From Fragum whitleyi (taxonomy: Eukaryota > Mollusca > Bivalvia > Cardiida > Cardiidae), in contig OX411559.1 of assembly GCA_948146395.1 (NCBI GenBank), positions 35,792,215-35,856,214 of the forward strand: 64,000 nt of DNA, written 5' to 3'. The position numbers and the translations under genes were made by a program. Below are positions 44,640-57,175 of this stretch, piece by piece. Position 1 is the stretch's first letter. Every line of letters starts with the position of its first letter. The notes below the pieces were generated by a model. That model made no database searches. It was not told where the DNA came from and saw only the letters and a list, made by a program, of their open reading frames with translations.

Positions 44640-45115
44640 GACAAGTTGTATAGGATAGAAAACGAGAGCCATGGTATATGGGAAATAGACACGAGCTTTA
44701 GCAGGTGCCAATTTCCCATATACAGCGGCAAGAGATTTTCTATCTTATTAGACCATGCTTTTCTTACACTATCTGTATTTTTCACCCAATCCTCTAAATA
44801 ATGAAAAAAGTGAATCAGCTCACTGTGATATTACTCTAACCAAGTGAGAATATGAATCTATTTCCATTACCATTTTCAGACCTTTTGCACTTTTGTGACT
44901 GTCGAATGTCTGTAGGAAAAAAAGAGCTGTATAAAATGCTTGTCATCTTGTTTAAATGACTCGGCCCCAAAACCTGTCGAAATTCACGTGCAAGACACAC
45001 TACAGCTGTATATCTGTCTATACAATGCTCTGAGTTGTATCTGTGATATATACCTTTGAAATACTGTTCTCTGATTGGCTGATTCCCTTCAAGCGTGGTC
45101 TAAAAATATGCTTTT
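44640..45115 (-). repeat. Dispersed repeat with long terminal hairpin, copy 2
   Basis: Reverse-complement partner of 23573-24040. The hairpin at 44659-44725 has arms tggtatatgggaaatagaca / gccaatttcccatatac. Short frames on both strands here mirror the hairpin and are not genes. Confidence 0.6.
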
Positions 45116-45546
45116 CTACTTGTCTAGGATCAAAATGAAGGAACCAGTCCTGTCTGAGGTGAAAATATGAATGTAAAGAAAACATAATGGTTTGAAGGAA
45201 GAAAATGCTGGCACCAAGTGGCTTGAACCAAGTTTTGTTGAAATAGATTTGATTTGATATCTAAAATACCTTCTCTATCTGAATTAAGGTAACTAGGTCC
45301 GAATTTTCTAAAATGGGGCAGACAGATCAATGTCAGGGTTCATTTCGTGTCTACAAAAAAATCGTCCATCTGTTAAATGGCCTGTTTGGCGGATTGATTG
45401 GCAGTGTCAATCATATCGTATTTACATGACTGACAGCTTCTTCTGTATTTCGGTGACCAAAAAAATTGGGTATTCATTACGAATATCGAACCGGGGACAA
45501 AGCATCTTATTTATTAAAGTAAATTCACCTTTTTTGGCTTGATTAA

Positions 45547-45770
45547 CCCTTGTCAGGCTGAATTTTCTCTTTGTAAAAAACATATTAAAATCAAAGTGCT
45601 GAAAACACTGGTAGTGCCAATTGTGAGTAGGTATACAACTTTTAACTTTCCTGGTTTTAACAGGAAAATCCAATATGATAAACTAAGATCAGACTGCACA
45701 TATGTGCAGGCTGATCTTTATCTATACCTCCTAGGGAAGCAGAAATATTCTAGGCTCAGAATGACAGGGG
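45547..45770 (-). mobile_element. TTAA-type MITE, reverse orientation
   Basis: CCCTTGTCAGGCTGAA at the left with TTAA before it. The core palindrome gcacatatgtgc is at about 45695. The right end is decayed (TCAGAATGACAGGGG, then ATAA). Confidence 0.75.
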
Positions 45771-46139
45771 ATAAATCCTTAAAATCAGCTTTTGCACTCA
45801 AAGATTGGTGCTCCATTTCATGAGTTTTTCATGTACTTATAGAACAATTTTATTTTGTACGTTATCATTCAAGGCCATAGAATTTCATGTATTTTTCTGT
45901 TACAGAAATTGATGGAAGACTTAATACACGAATGATACTTTTCCTTCCTTTTTTTTATGATTCTTAAATAAGTTTAATGAAAAAAGTTTTAAGAGAGTGA
46001 TGAAAAGATGCCATGTTTTGCTATGGTGGACTCTTTTCCCTCTTTTTCCCCTTTTCCTGCTGAAGTAATAATTTGTTTCAGACGAGTTATTTTAACCAGT
46101 CTTGCCCAAAAAATCTGTGTAGGAAGGTGTTAGTTTGAA

Positions 46140-46400
46140 TTGGGTTCTATGTGGCTTACAACAATCTTTCAGTTATATTGCGGCAGCTGGAGCACCTAAA
46201 AATGTATTTCTGGTATTTCTCACACCAGGACTACCATTGCAACCTTCCCTAGCCTCGAGCTGCTATCCCAAGTAGGTCTACAATTATTGACCCATTGGTG
46301 GGAGACAAATAGAAAGGATGTCAGTGCCGCTGTCAGGGATCAAACTCTGGACATCTTGATTGAAAGGCTGAAGCGCTACGAACTGCGCTATGATGGAGAC
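46140..46400 (-). repeat. SINE copy, minus strand
   Basis: The complement of the SINE body (gagcacctaaaaatg, ggtatttctcacaccag, cctagcctcgagctgct, cccattggtgggagacaaat), then a B-box-like gatcaaactc and a tRNA-like edge. Confidence 0.7.
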
Positions 46401-46453
46401 ATGTAGAAAGGTGTAGATAGCAGTTAGTAGAGGCTATAATCTGAGACTGCACA

Positions 46454-46536
46454 TTTCGAGGGTTTAGTGCAAGAGTGTACTAAGTGTATATACAGTGTAT
46501 ATACACTTAGTACACTCTTGCGCTAAAACCTCGATT
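46454..46536. repeat. Short palindromic element P5, near-perfect hairpin
   Basis: The inner stem GCAAGAGTGTACTAAGTGTA + TATAC is perfect over 25 bp with a 3-nt centre. Outer GAGGGTTTAGT / GCTAAAACCTC extends it to about 36-bp arms. Confidence 0.8.
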
Positions 46537-47299
46537 TGTACCGGTTTAATTTAGTCTTTGCTGTCTACTCAAGCTTTGTATTTAGCAGGAATAAGTTGTG
46601 AACAAGTTCTACAGATGGATCGAGTTTTCATCTCGTAATATCTTGATAAATTTATCAAGATCTGTCTTTGCAAATTCAAAAAATTTAAAAGACTAATTTA
46701 TATTTTTGTAACTCAAATAAATTAAAAAGCATGTCTTTAAATAATGTTTACACAAGGTATAACATTTCCTACTTGAAAATTTCAATGGAGTAAATCGGCA
46801 AATACTGGGAAAGGGTAATCGGGTGGCTGATCGTTTAACCTTTAATTCAGTTATTAATATCTTTTTTTTGTTCACAGTTTGTTTTGATGTTTTTGTCTTG
46901 TTTTTGTTTGATCCATCATATATATCATTTTAAAATGACATCTGTTAAATTGCTACAAAAAGGGCATTTTACCAATAAAAATGGTTTTTTGTGGGAACCT
47001 GAGTTGACAAATTTTTTTCAAAAAAGGAAACAATAATAATTTTTTGTCCAATTGACTGTTTGTCAGCTAGAAACACTAAAATTTAAAAATATCCCTGACA
47101 TAGTTTGATTCAGCTAACTTAATGAGCTTAATGCCATAGAAAATTCTTTTCTAAATACATGTGTACCTTGAACAGTTAATTAGTCCTTGACAAATACTTG
47201 TCAAGGACTTATTCACTTTTCCAGGTCAATTTATTCATATGAGGCCAGTGCTTCATTATCCAAGTTTAATGTCGTAAGGTCATATGCATAATAGACAAT

Positions 47300-47580
47300 T
47301 GTTAGTTTGGATGGCGTGTTACACCTCTTTCAACAATCTTTTGGTTATATCTTTGTGACTGGAGCATCTGACAATGGATTACTGGTATTTCTCATACCTG
47401 TACTACCATTACTACCTTTCCTAGCCTCCAGCTGCTATTCCACATAGGTCTCTGATTATCAACCCATTGGTGTAAGACAAATTGTCAGGAAAGGATGAGT
47501 GCTGCCGCCAGGGAATTGAAACAGTGACCTAGTGATTGGGAGGCTCAACGGGCTAGCTACTGTGCTATGACGGCAGCACC
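47300..47580 (-). repeat. SINE copy, minus strand, with tRNA-like end
   Basis: Complement of the SINE body (ctttcaacaatctttt, ggagcatctgacaatggatt, tttcctagcctccagctgct, caacccattggtg), ending in a tRNA-like stretch (ctagctactgtgctatgacgg). Confidence 0.7.
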
Positions 47581-47609
47581 TAATTGGAAGAAATTGGATT
47601 GTGGATCAA

Positions 47610-49580
47610 TTTGGTATGTAGTATCACCTAGTGGGCCCCTACAAAGTTTATTCATATCAAGACCCTTGGCTTTGCACGGGTGCATCTCTTTATCTCTTAT
47701 GAGCACTATAAGGGTAAAAAAATGAAAATCTTCAAAAATCTTCTTCTATGAAGCCAGAAGGCAGACAGCTTCCATATTTGGTATGTAGCATCATCTAGTG
47801 GACCTCTACCAAGTTTGTTCATATCAAGACCCTGGGGTCACATTTGGGCTCCACCCAGGCGCAACCCTTTTTACATAGAATCAAAGAGCGAAATTCTTTT
47901 AAAAATCTTCTCTAATCTTCTCTAATCGAAACCAGAGGGCATACTGCTTTCATTTTTAGCTCCACTGGCTTAAAGCCACTGGGGCTATTGTCATGGCGTT
48001 GTGTCCGTCGTGCGTCCGTCCGTGCGTGCGGTCGTAAACTTTTTCTTTAAAAATCTTCTCCTCAGAAACTACTGGATGGATTTCAACCAAACTTCACAGG
48101 AATGATCCTTGGGTGACCCTCTTTCAAAGTTGTTCAAGAAATTTTGATCCAATGAAAAACATGGATATAATGGGCGTGGCTAATTTCCAAATATGGTAAA
48201 AAATGACTTTTCTCAGGTTCTAATCGATGGATACCATTTAAATTTTATATGAATGATCCTTGGGTGACCCTTTATCAGTCTACAAAAAATTATTTTGATC
48301 AGATGAAAAATATGTATTTTATGGGCGGAGGTCATTTCTCTATATGTTATATAGTGGAAACTTTGAAAATCATTTTCTCAGAATCTAACTTATAGATATC
48401 AACCAAATTTTACATGAAAGATCCTAGGGTGACCCTTTATCAGTCTACCAACAATTTTTGTGATCTGATGAAAAATATGTATTTTATGGGCGGAGGTCAT
48501 TTCTCTATATGTTATATAGTGGAATTTTTGAAAATTATTTTCTCAGAATCTAACTGATGGATACCAATTAAATTTTACATGAATGATTCTTGGGTGACCC
48601 TTTATCAGTCTACCAAAGATCATTGTGATTGGATGAAAAATATGTATTTTATGGGCGGAGGTCATTTCTCTAAATGTTATATAGTGGAAACTTTGAAAAT
48701 CATTTTCTCAGAATCTATCTGATAGATATCAACCAAATTTTACATGAATGATTCTTGGGTGATCCTTTATCAGTCTACCAAAAAATATTTTGATTGGATG
48801 AAAAATTTACATTTTATGGGTGGAGGTCAATTCTCAATATGTTAAATAGTAGAAACTATGAAAAACATTTTCTCAGAATGTAATTGATGGATATCAATCA
48901 AATATTTTTGGTATGATCTTTGGGTGACCCATTATCATGCAGCCAAAAACTATTTTGATTTGATGAAAAATATGTCTTTTAATAGCAGAGGTCATTTCTC
49001 TATCTGTTATATAGTTGAAATTTTGAAAATCATTTTCAACATCAGTAGAACCCTAAATATCTAAAAATCTAGTCAAAACATTTATTTGCTTTTACAAGAA
49101 TTTCAAGCCTGTGGAGCGACTCAAGCCATTCATGGCTTTCTAGTTGGTATGTAGCATCATCTAGTGGGTCCCTACCAAGTTTGTTCATATCAAGACCCTT
49201 GGGTCATATTTGGGCTCCACCCGGGCGCATGCATCCCTTTCAGCTCACCTGAGTAGGAAAACCTTTAAAAAATCATCTTCTCTGAAACCAGAAGGCAGAC
49301 AGCTTTCATATTTATAATATAGCATCATCTTATGGACCTCTTCCAAGTTTGTTCATATCAAGACCCTTGGGTCACATTTAGGGTCCACCCAGGTGCATCC
49401 CTTTTTAAATAGAATCAAAAAGCAAAAAGGCATATCTGTCTTGCTCTTCGCTGAAAACGTTCCATTGTATTGATCTTAGGCAAATATCTTCTTTTTGACA
49501 TCTGCCTATCTAATTAATGTGATGTCCCAGGGGTCAAAGAGACTCAGGTGAGCGATCTAGGACCATCTTGGTCCTCTTGT
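47610..49580 (+). mobile_element. Helitron-like family A element, 5'-truncated and split
   Basis: Units of about 180 bp (ggtatgtag-atcacctagtgg, gttcatatcaagaccct, ctccacccaggcgca) occur twice before and twice after the family B insertion at 47957-49144. The 3' end has CAGGTGAGCGA, hairpin GGACCatcttGGTCC (49560-49574), then TCTTGTTT. Confidence 0.7.
47957..49144 (+). mobile_element. Helitron-like family B element nested in family A
   Basis: TAGCTCCACTGGCTtaaAGCCACTGG 5' hairpin, GTCCGTCC microsatellite at about 48002-48028, then 165-bp units (marker at 48323, 48488, 48653, 48818 and 48983). The 3' end is CTGTGGAGCGA, hairpin AGCCAttcaTGGCT, then TTCTAGT. The neighbouring family A units supply the empty site (catatttggtatgtag), showing insertion in a T run without duplication. 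Confidence 0.8.
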
Positions 49581-49599
49581 TTGTAAAAATTGACTCAAA

Positions 49600-50040
49600 T
49601 CACAATAATCAATGCATTTAACAAATTTCAAGTTACACCGGGTTATTTTAAAATGCACTTTAAATCACTTAAACCTTAACCAGTAATTCCATGGATAATG
49701 TACTTATGGCAGTTTTATGTGCCTTCACTCATCATTGAACCATAAAACAATTACCCAAACACCATTTGCCAGACTATTTACAATTCATCTGTCCCTTTTA
49801 TCGATATCTATTTTTGACTACAGAAAAGAATTTTTCTCAATATTTCCAGAATTTCCTTATAAAGTACAAGGGAGTGATAAAAGTTTAAAATGATTCTCCA
49901 TATCAGTTAAAGGCTTAATGTAACCAATAATTCCATTGATAATGTACTAATGGAAGTTTTATGTGACTTCACTCATCATTGAACCATAAAACAATTACCC
50001 AAACACCATTTAAGAGGACTAGTTACAATTCACCCTCTCT
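49600..50040 (+). repeat. Two-copy tandem duplication, 244-bp step
   Basis: aattccatggataatgtac (49685) and aattccattgataatgtac (49929) mark two copies of about 200 bp sharing cactcatcattgaaccataa and acaattacccaaacaccatt. Non-coding. Confidence 0.75.
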
Positions 50041-50164
50041 TTACTATAAATCATTTTCGCTCAGATATTCCAAATGTATAAATCTTCCAAAGCTATCCTG
50101 TATGATTCCCAAAATACTTTTAGCTTGGCTGTTTTCAGAGAAAATTTGAGGTACAATGTACTTT

Positions 50165-50345
50165 GAGCATGTTAGGGTCCTTCGTGTTGGTGTTGGTGTT
50201 GGGGTGACAAACATTTACCTTGGTCATATCTCTGTTGTTTTTGGATATATCTTCATGAAACTTGACATGTGCCTTTACCATCACAAGCATATCCAGAATA
50301 TCAAGGAGGAAATGTCTGGAAACATCTTTGTAAGAAATTTTGGCT
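50165..50345 (+). repeat. Dispersed repeat with GGTGTT tract, copy 2
   Basis: Similar to 25251-25460 in the opposite reading direction (ggtgttggtgttggtgttgg, accttggtcatatctctgtt, caccatcacaagc-like). Frames on both strands lack domains. Confidence 0.5.
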
Positions 50346-50379
50346 TTCACTTGAAAAGCAGCTCTATGAACCATTCTGG

Positions 50380-50605
50380 GTGCAGTTGGTTTTGTGACTA
50401 TCATCTAGAAGTTCCTGGGTTCGATCCCCGATGGTGGCCATCATCCTTTCCGACTTCCACCTATTGGTTGCTTGGAGCTAGGAAAAGATACATAGTGGTT
50501 CTGATGTGAGAAATACCAGGAATCTATTGTTTGGTGCTCCAGCCGCTGCAATATAACTGAAAGATTGTTGAAAGCGGTATTGGACCCCATTCAAACAAAC
50601 AAAAT
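50380..50605 (+). repeat. SINE copy with B box
   Basis: GGTTCGATCCC at 50418-50428, then the SINE body (ggagctaggaaaagat, gagaaataccaggaatc, gtgctccagccgctgcaatataac) and an ATTCAAACAAACAAAA tail. Confidence 0.75.
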
Positions 50606-50720
50606 CTAGGAATCATACACCAACTTTCAATGAGCACTTGTTGATCCTGAAAGTGATAATCAAGTCTTGAACCTAGTTAATAGGAAGTTATGAAACAGCA
50701 AATTGAGCAGCCCTTATAAA

Positions 50721-53700
50721 CCCTTGTCATGCTGAACCCGGAATATTCTTGCTTTGGCAGGAGCTATAGACAATAGTAGAGTCGCTTAGGTAAAAAATCG
50801 TGACAAGTCGGACGAAAGTGCCATTTTTTGTTCATAGTTAGAGGGACCGATGGGCAGTATTTTGCACCGGGGGTGCCCGGATTTTGAGGCCTATGAGACT
50901 AGAAATCGTTGATTAAATATTCGGATAATGTACTATCCGAATACTGTTCCTTTTAAACAAAAAACGTCTTTTTATGCCAAACTCCTATATATATTTTGCA
51001 TTAAAACTATTTTTACAATTAGAATGTATCAAATTTCAAATCTTAAAGCATAAAGGAATTGAAAATGATTGTTAAATTTACAGTTTTAAGACCAAAGTAT
51101 CGTTTTTGTATTTTCGACATTTCAACATTTTAAGAGATCGGTAATTCAAAAGATTCTGGCTTGCGAAGTTGCAAAAAGGTAGTCCTGATCAGAGTTTATA
51201 CTATCAGCGTGAAACTGACACAGGAGTGCCCGATTTTACAAGCTTTAAAATCTTGAAATCGGTGATCAAATATTCGGATAAATTGCTATCCGAATACCTT
51301 TCCTTTTGAGATTTTACAATTTAATTCAACCGGACAATACTCAGAATTTTGTTGTGTAACCGACAGAGAGGAAAGTAATAACAAGGATTAAGATTATCAA
51401 AATGTCTGTATAATATTCTTGATGAACCTATGTAATGAAAATCAAATGATTTCTATAATTTTGCTTCTTGATCTAAATTGTTGATTGATGATACCTGAAG
51501 GGTATAACTAAAACGATTATGAAGCCGACACGATATTTTACATTTCTCGCGTGTATGCGACTTGAAAGTGTGATCCGGGTGGTAGTCAATTTCACGTCAC
51601 TTACACTAATCAAATTCATCTCGGGTCAATCAATGAATTGCGCGTGCGTGCGTGCTATATTATCGATAAATCGCCGAATATGTCGGCGAATTACCCCCAA
51701 TTCGTAGCGAATAAAGAGACGTCACAGAAACACAGGACTTTCTTTTTATGAAAATTAGTGCTATTTATTTCAATTAAAACTGAAGTTGGTATTCTTGCAC
51801 TCATAAAATAATCAAGTGGTTGATGAAATGAAAACAAGGCACATGATTGATTTAAATGAAACGCGTTTGTTTATTTTCTGATTTTATGATCTGTTTTGTG
51901 CTTAAGTCACAAAAAAGTTAGCGTCGTCGACACATCCGCGATTCCTATTTTTCATCAGCCGATTAGTAAAAATTGACGTCGACCGCGCGTCGGCCGCTAT
52001 CTCAGAACAAAAATACTTTGCATCACATAAATCTCGGCCGACGTGACGATGGCTAAATTCTTGTCCAGAAATCATGGTCAATTAAACATAGCGTGCTGAT
52101 GATATGCCGGTGAGATGCGCAGGCGATGCATTGCCGACAAGTCGCCGATCACTTCCCTTAGTGGTAGGGTCAGAAAAGACTTCTGCGATGTGAACAAAAT
52201 CGGCTGGAGCCCGGAAGATAGACAGCGATTAGTCGTCATCCATAAATCTAAAAGACGTGGTCGACTAGTCGACAGCTTTTAACTTGACGATAAAACTCAT
52301 CTACACCTTGACGACTATTCGGCGACTAGGCGTCGTTTTTATCATCTTATCTGTATAAATGCGCATCGCCGACTTGTCGATGCGTTTATGTGACACTAGC
52401 TTTCGGGGCTTTTATAAAAAAATAAGCAAGTATTAGGGAGTACACTGAACAGTTCCAGTACTTATTGCAATCGTTAAATCTTATTTCACCTAGTAGACAC
52501 ATGAAAATAATACTATATTCATGCATAACCTGAATGTCCATCAAACGGTTCTATAGGTTTTTGCAAAAATACAAAAACGCACAAAGTGAAACTCTTTCGG
52601 AATGCGTTTCAAACATTCAACAGATGAACAATTAAGATAATAACTATGATTTAAAAAAAAATAAATAAAAACAGTGTACGACGATTTATCCAGAACTTCG
52701 TAAAATGAAAACCTTAGAAAGCTTGACTATCAAAATAAAAACTATAAAATAATTTAATGCAATATTTGTATGATAAATGTGAAAAGCTTTTAATGTGTGC
52801 AATCAATAGCGATTGTAGAAAAGAGAAAAAAGTTTAAGACATACACCCCACACGTAGACGGAGGGCCAGACCGTTAAATATGACGTCATTGTTGACTCTT
52901 TACTACATAGTCTCCGTTTACACCGATGCCTTTCTGTGCCTGATAAACTAACTTGCAGAAAGTATCCTCACTCCCTTTGAAATCAAATTTGTGTAATATT
53001 TCTGTATTATATCGTATTAATTCTATTAAACTGCAGACCCTAATGCTGGACCTTTATTTGGGAAAATGATAAATATCAATTTGAACGAGTGTTTTTGTTG
53101 AAACTTCATTACGATGTATACCCTTCTAAAACCCCATTAAAAGCCTGACCCTCTTTGAATATCCGGGGTAACTTTAGAAAAAGCTCAATTCTTTGTATTT
53201 TCCCTAAATCATTTTGAATTTTTTGGGTTGGTGAATAACTTGGACGAGGAAAGAAATATAAAGATTAAAAGCTAATTTTATATATTGTTTTGATGTCAGA
53301 TCACTATTCCCTGGAATAATCAGTCTTATTTCAAATACTCCTTGCCCATAAAAAACTTTTCCAATCAAGTTGAAAATAATACAATTGATTTCCTTTTGCG
53401 TCATAATTACTTCTGCCAAGAAATTTCAACTAACGTTTACGAATACTCTCAGAAAAAATATTGATGTAACAGGTTTTAATTGTTTTAAGCTCCGTCCGCC
53501 TTAGCACCTGTATGTTACTATGCCAACGAACTTTTAAGGCTGCCATATTTTTTTAAATTATAATATTTATACCGTGCGAAGATACTGGACTACACACTCA
53601 GCAAATTATACACCGAACAAGCAAGAAACGCGAAAGTTATTGGCCCATGTTACGAATTTATAGATCAACCCTCGTATGTCTATAAACACCGCTTTCAACG

Positions 53701-55207
53701 GTCATCATCGTGTAAATGGCTTTATGCGAAAACTTTTTTTTTTCTTTTTGCCTGTATATTATAATCTTGAACGCATGGCTAAAAGCATTTGATTTAAACT
53801 TTGAATATTTGATCAATATATATTTAAGAGCAATCTGTACTGTCAAAGAGTTCCTGTAACTAAGCGTAAGTTCGCATGTTTTAAGTTCCTTTTTTATGAT
53901 TTTATATTTTCATAAACTACATAGCACCGAGTGTTGGAAGCCGCACACGGTGCTCTTGAATAGGTTTTTTTAAATTGTTTCATCTTTATAAAATGTTTAA
54001 ATATTTTGATATGATGTCCTTCCGTTTAACAAAAGTCTTTATATTCACCAGGAAGCATTTACACTTTTCTATGAATTTCTGTCTGATTGGGACTGCTGGA
54101 GCACCTAACCGTTGAGCCCTTATAAAAGTCTCACTAGAACTAGCATTTTTGAATAGTGATTAACGCATTTTTAACAACTTTTAAACACATCTCGGAGTCT
54201 AGAGCTACTAGCCATGGGTACCTTGATTTTTTCTTACCAGTACTACTATGACGTCCTTTCCTGTTCTATAGCTACTAATCGAATATAGGTTAACGAGTAT
54301 AAACCCGTTGATGGAAGAACATTGACGGTAAGGGCAAGTAACACCGTCGCGGATCGAATAAGGAACGCCATAAATAGGGTCTGGTGCGCTACCACATGCG
54401 ATAAAGCGGCACCAGTTTCACTATTCGAGTGTAAAACAGCCTATTGGTGAGAGACTGATACGAAAACTTTTTCAACGGAGCCGGGGATCGATCTGGACAT
54501 GCTCTGCAATAAGCTTCCCGGTACTGTGCAATGGCTGTGCTTGGCCAGATATGTCAGATAACCTTTTTACCTTCGACATCAAGTGATACTTAACAATATG
54601 AAATGACCTGGTTAAAAGTATGTACAATCAATCTCAACTACGGTTATCAAATTACACATATAATGCAGTTTAACTATATTTTGGCATACACATGGTAAGA
54701 CAAACAAATACATGGACACCGTCTAAAATTACCGTTATAATTGATGTGGGACATAAAGTAGAGATAAAAACGGCACTTTGGTGTCATCTTTGTACGTCTA
54801 ACAAAGAGAATTCGCAAATTTGAAAATAAAAGGAAGAGTATCCGGATGCACATCTATCCGAAATTTGAAATCGCTCTAAAGTCGTATCTAGGCCCGCCAA
54901 GTCGGGCACCCCTAGTGCAAAAGTTATCTCATGATGGTAGCTTACTACAGACAAAAACTGGCACTTTCGTCCGACGTGTCACGATCGACCCAATATTTTT
55001 ACATAAGAGCCTAGACTACAAACATCAGCCTGCACATATGTGCAGTCTGATGTTAGTCTATACCACCTAATATTCACCTTCAAACCAGAATTGTCAATAG
55101 ATTTAGTTTTTCAAATAAAAAATGACCTACAGTTGGGACTTTCGGTGCTTTTTGCCCTTTGATTTTGATGTAAATTTAAAGCCAAAATTTATTCAGCATG
55201 ACAAGGG
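50721..55207 (+). mobile_element. TTAA-type MITE split by a 4.2-kb element
   Basis: Left half 50721-50773 (CCCTTGTCATGCTGAACCCG... ctatagacaa). Right half 55022-55207 (catcagcctgcacatatgtgcagtctgatg ... TTCAGCATGACAAGGG, printed in pieces). Joining the flanks recovers the family's usual layout. Confidence 0.82.
50774..55018. mobile_element. 4.2-kb TIR element with CAA duplication
   Basis: Ends TAGT...CTTAGGTAAAAA and the complement TAGTCTAGGCTCTTATGT. A strong shared block (CGTGACAAGTCGGACGAAAG at left) follows, with weaker similarity over about 180 bp including GTGCCCG and ATTCGGATA. CAA lies at 50771-50773 and 55019-55021. The subterminal ATTCGGATA...TATCCGAAT hairpin repeats at 50915-50945 and 51265-51290. 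The interior is non-coding; 51,900-52,400 is rich in GTCGAC/CGGCCG words. A decayed minus SINE is near 54085-54470. No transposase frame. Confidence 0.72.
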
Positions 55208-55559
55208 TTATAGCCACCTGAAATACCAGATGCTATTCTGAAAAGGATTCTAATCATTACGGTTAGAATGGTATGAAATAAAAGCTGAGGCCAGGCTTGA
55301 ACAAGACTGTCACTAAGTGGTAAGTGGACTTATACCTCCCCACAAGTGCTTTTCAATAATGAACAGCCATTTGCCATTGAAGGGCAATAACTGTGTCAAA
55401 TGCAACAGATCGTAACCAAAATATCCTTTGCACAGTCCACAGATGGACCGATGGACGGACTGCTGTGCTGACAAGCTGACTCCTATATACAAACAACCCC
55501 CCCCCCCCCACACACACACCCCCAACCCTTGGGTATAAAAATGTAAAACCTAATATTGA

Positions 55560-55770
55560 CTTATTTGGGGTGAAATGTTAACAGTTTTCATTGTCCAGTC
55601 AATCACAACTAATTTGGAAAGGTGTCTTAAAATTCAAAGTGAGCAAGAAGAATGTTAAATGAATCTTGAACAGGCCGACAGATAACAAAAAGACTGTAAC
55701 AAATCACACTATTATCTTGATACTAATCTACTGCCCAGTGGCAAAGAAACCAGTCTATCGCTTCACAACA
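55560..55770 (+). repeat. Dispersed repeat, empty-site copy of the 57.2-57.4 kb sequence
   Basis: It shares gactgtaacaaatcaca, gatactaatctactg-ccagtgg and caaagaaaccag with 57230-57386. It continues directly into tcgcttcacaacaattta, which at the other locus lies at 60909, beyond the 3.5-kb insertion. Confidence 0.7.
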
Positions 55771-55771
55771 A

Positions 55772-55880
55772 TTTAATCCTTGCCAAGTTGAATCGAGAAT
55801 AAATCCGTTTTGCAGGAGGTAGAGAAGTGCAGTCTTCTTTCAGTCTATACCACCTGAATATTCTATTCTTAATCAAAGGA
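55772..55880 (+). mobile_element. TTAA-type MITE fragment lacking its palindrome
   Basis: aatccttgccaagttgaatcg left end, tttgcaggaggta, then a short jump to agtctataccacctgaatatt. The palindromic core is deleted and the right end is missing. Confidence 0.5.
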
Positions 55881-56369
55881 GTTTACAAATTACACTTAAA
55901 AAGAAATACTGACCCTGGTTTTAATGCAATAATATACTTAGCAAAAAAAGAAACTTTACATACTTGTTGGTCTGTTTTAAATGACTTACAGTTGGTATAG
56001 ACCAACTTTATTTACATGTGTTAGTTGGACTAGCTACAGAGACTACACAGACGCAGGAATTTGCGCGATTGAAGCGAGTCCGAGCTAATGCGTCTGTAAC
56101 TTCCAGGTTTGGTCACATACTCATGTTGAGCTACCCAAAGTTCATTTTGAGTGATTTTTGTTACACAGTCACACTCATTCCTTAGCATCGGCAAGAAAAA
56201 ACAAAATTGTTTGTACATTTTTATTGAAACGGGTATTTAACAACAAATAATAAAGGCAGGAATCAGACTACAGGTATACATAGAGCTTGAATGTCTGTTT
56301 ATAACGCAACTCTTATGTTGGGCTACTCGGGACAGGCAATTCACATTTTTACATCTCGGTTTAGAACTG

Positions 56370-56600
56370 CCGCGCCCGGTAAGGACAATTGGTTACGCGT
56401 CTGGTTTTCATTCATCGGGTCGTGGGTTCGACCTCTGACTCGGCCGTCTTTCATCCCATATTTGACAAAAAGCATTGTGATAAGTGTCATTTCTCTCCAA
56501 CACAATTTGCAAGTGATATGCCTAGGAGAGAATGGCGACTGGTGCCTTAGCTGTACTGTGAAAAAAGACAAGAAACTATGGATAGGTGCACCACCGGTCG
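56370..56600 (+). repeat. Possible second tRNA-derived SINE
   Basis: An A-box-like stretch (taaggacaattgg, 56380-56392) and a B-box-like GGTTCGACCTC (56425-56435) sit 33 bp apart, as in tRNA-derived SINE heads. The following body (tttctctccaacac, gagagaatggcgactgg) does not match the main SINE. The overlapping 107-codon frame has no domain. Confidence 0.4.
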
Positions 56601-57100
56601 AATTTTTAATGTAAAACTATCGAAAGTCACTTTTCAACCCATATTAATTAACAAAAAAATCAGTTACAACCACATGAAGTGTCGGCCGAGATGAGATAGC
56701 TCACTTTTGACGTCATGTAGAGGCCATGTTACCATTGCATATTTTTCAATTCATTTCATCAAAGGAAGGATGACTGCAAGACAAGTATGCGTATTTAGCT
56801 CAGACGTTGGCCTATCATGATATTGGAACGACTCTAATCACTAAAACGTCAAGGACCTATACTCAAAACATCATTGACAATCTTGATTTCATTTCTATGA
56901 TTTTTGAAATCGACCCCTTTGTCCTTTGACCACCAATAAAAACCTCATTTTACAAACACCCGGTACTGACCCTTCCATAAACCAACTGATATTGCCTTCA
57001 AGTTTCATGTAATAGTAACATCTGTATTCTCTAAGGTTTCATAGCGATACTACAGCCCTCAGTAAGTCATGTAAAGTTTCTCTTTTTGCTAAGTATAATT

Positions 57101-57175
57101 AGAGGGTTCAGTGCAAGACTCTATTAATTTGTATCAATGTATATACACTTACTACAGTCTTGCACCGAACCCTTG
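57101..57175. repeat. Short palindromic element P6
   Basis: Arms AGAGGGTTCAGTGCAAGACT / AGTCTTGCACCGAACCCTTG with a decayed inner stem (tgtatatacacttac). A MITE right-end remnant (attcaggatgataaggattaa) follows at 57190-57213. Confidence 0.65.

Noticed and set aside
56291..56614. 107-codon frame as a host exon
   Set aside because: No domain, low-complexity neighbours, and it overlaps tRNA-like box motifs.
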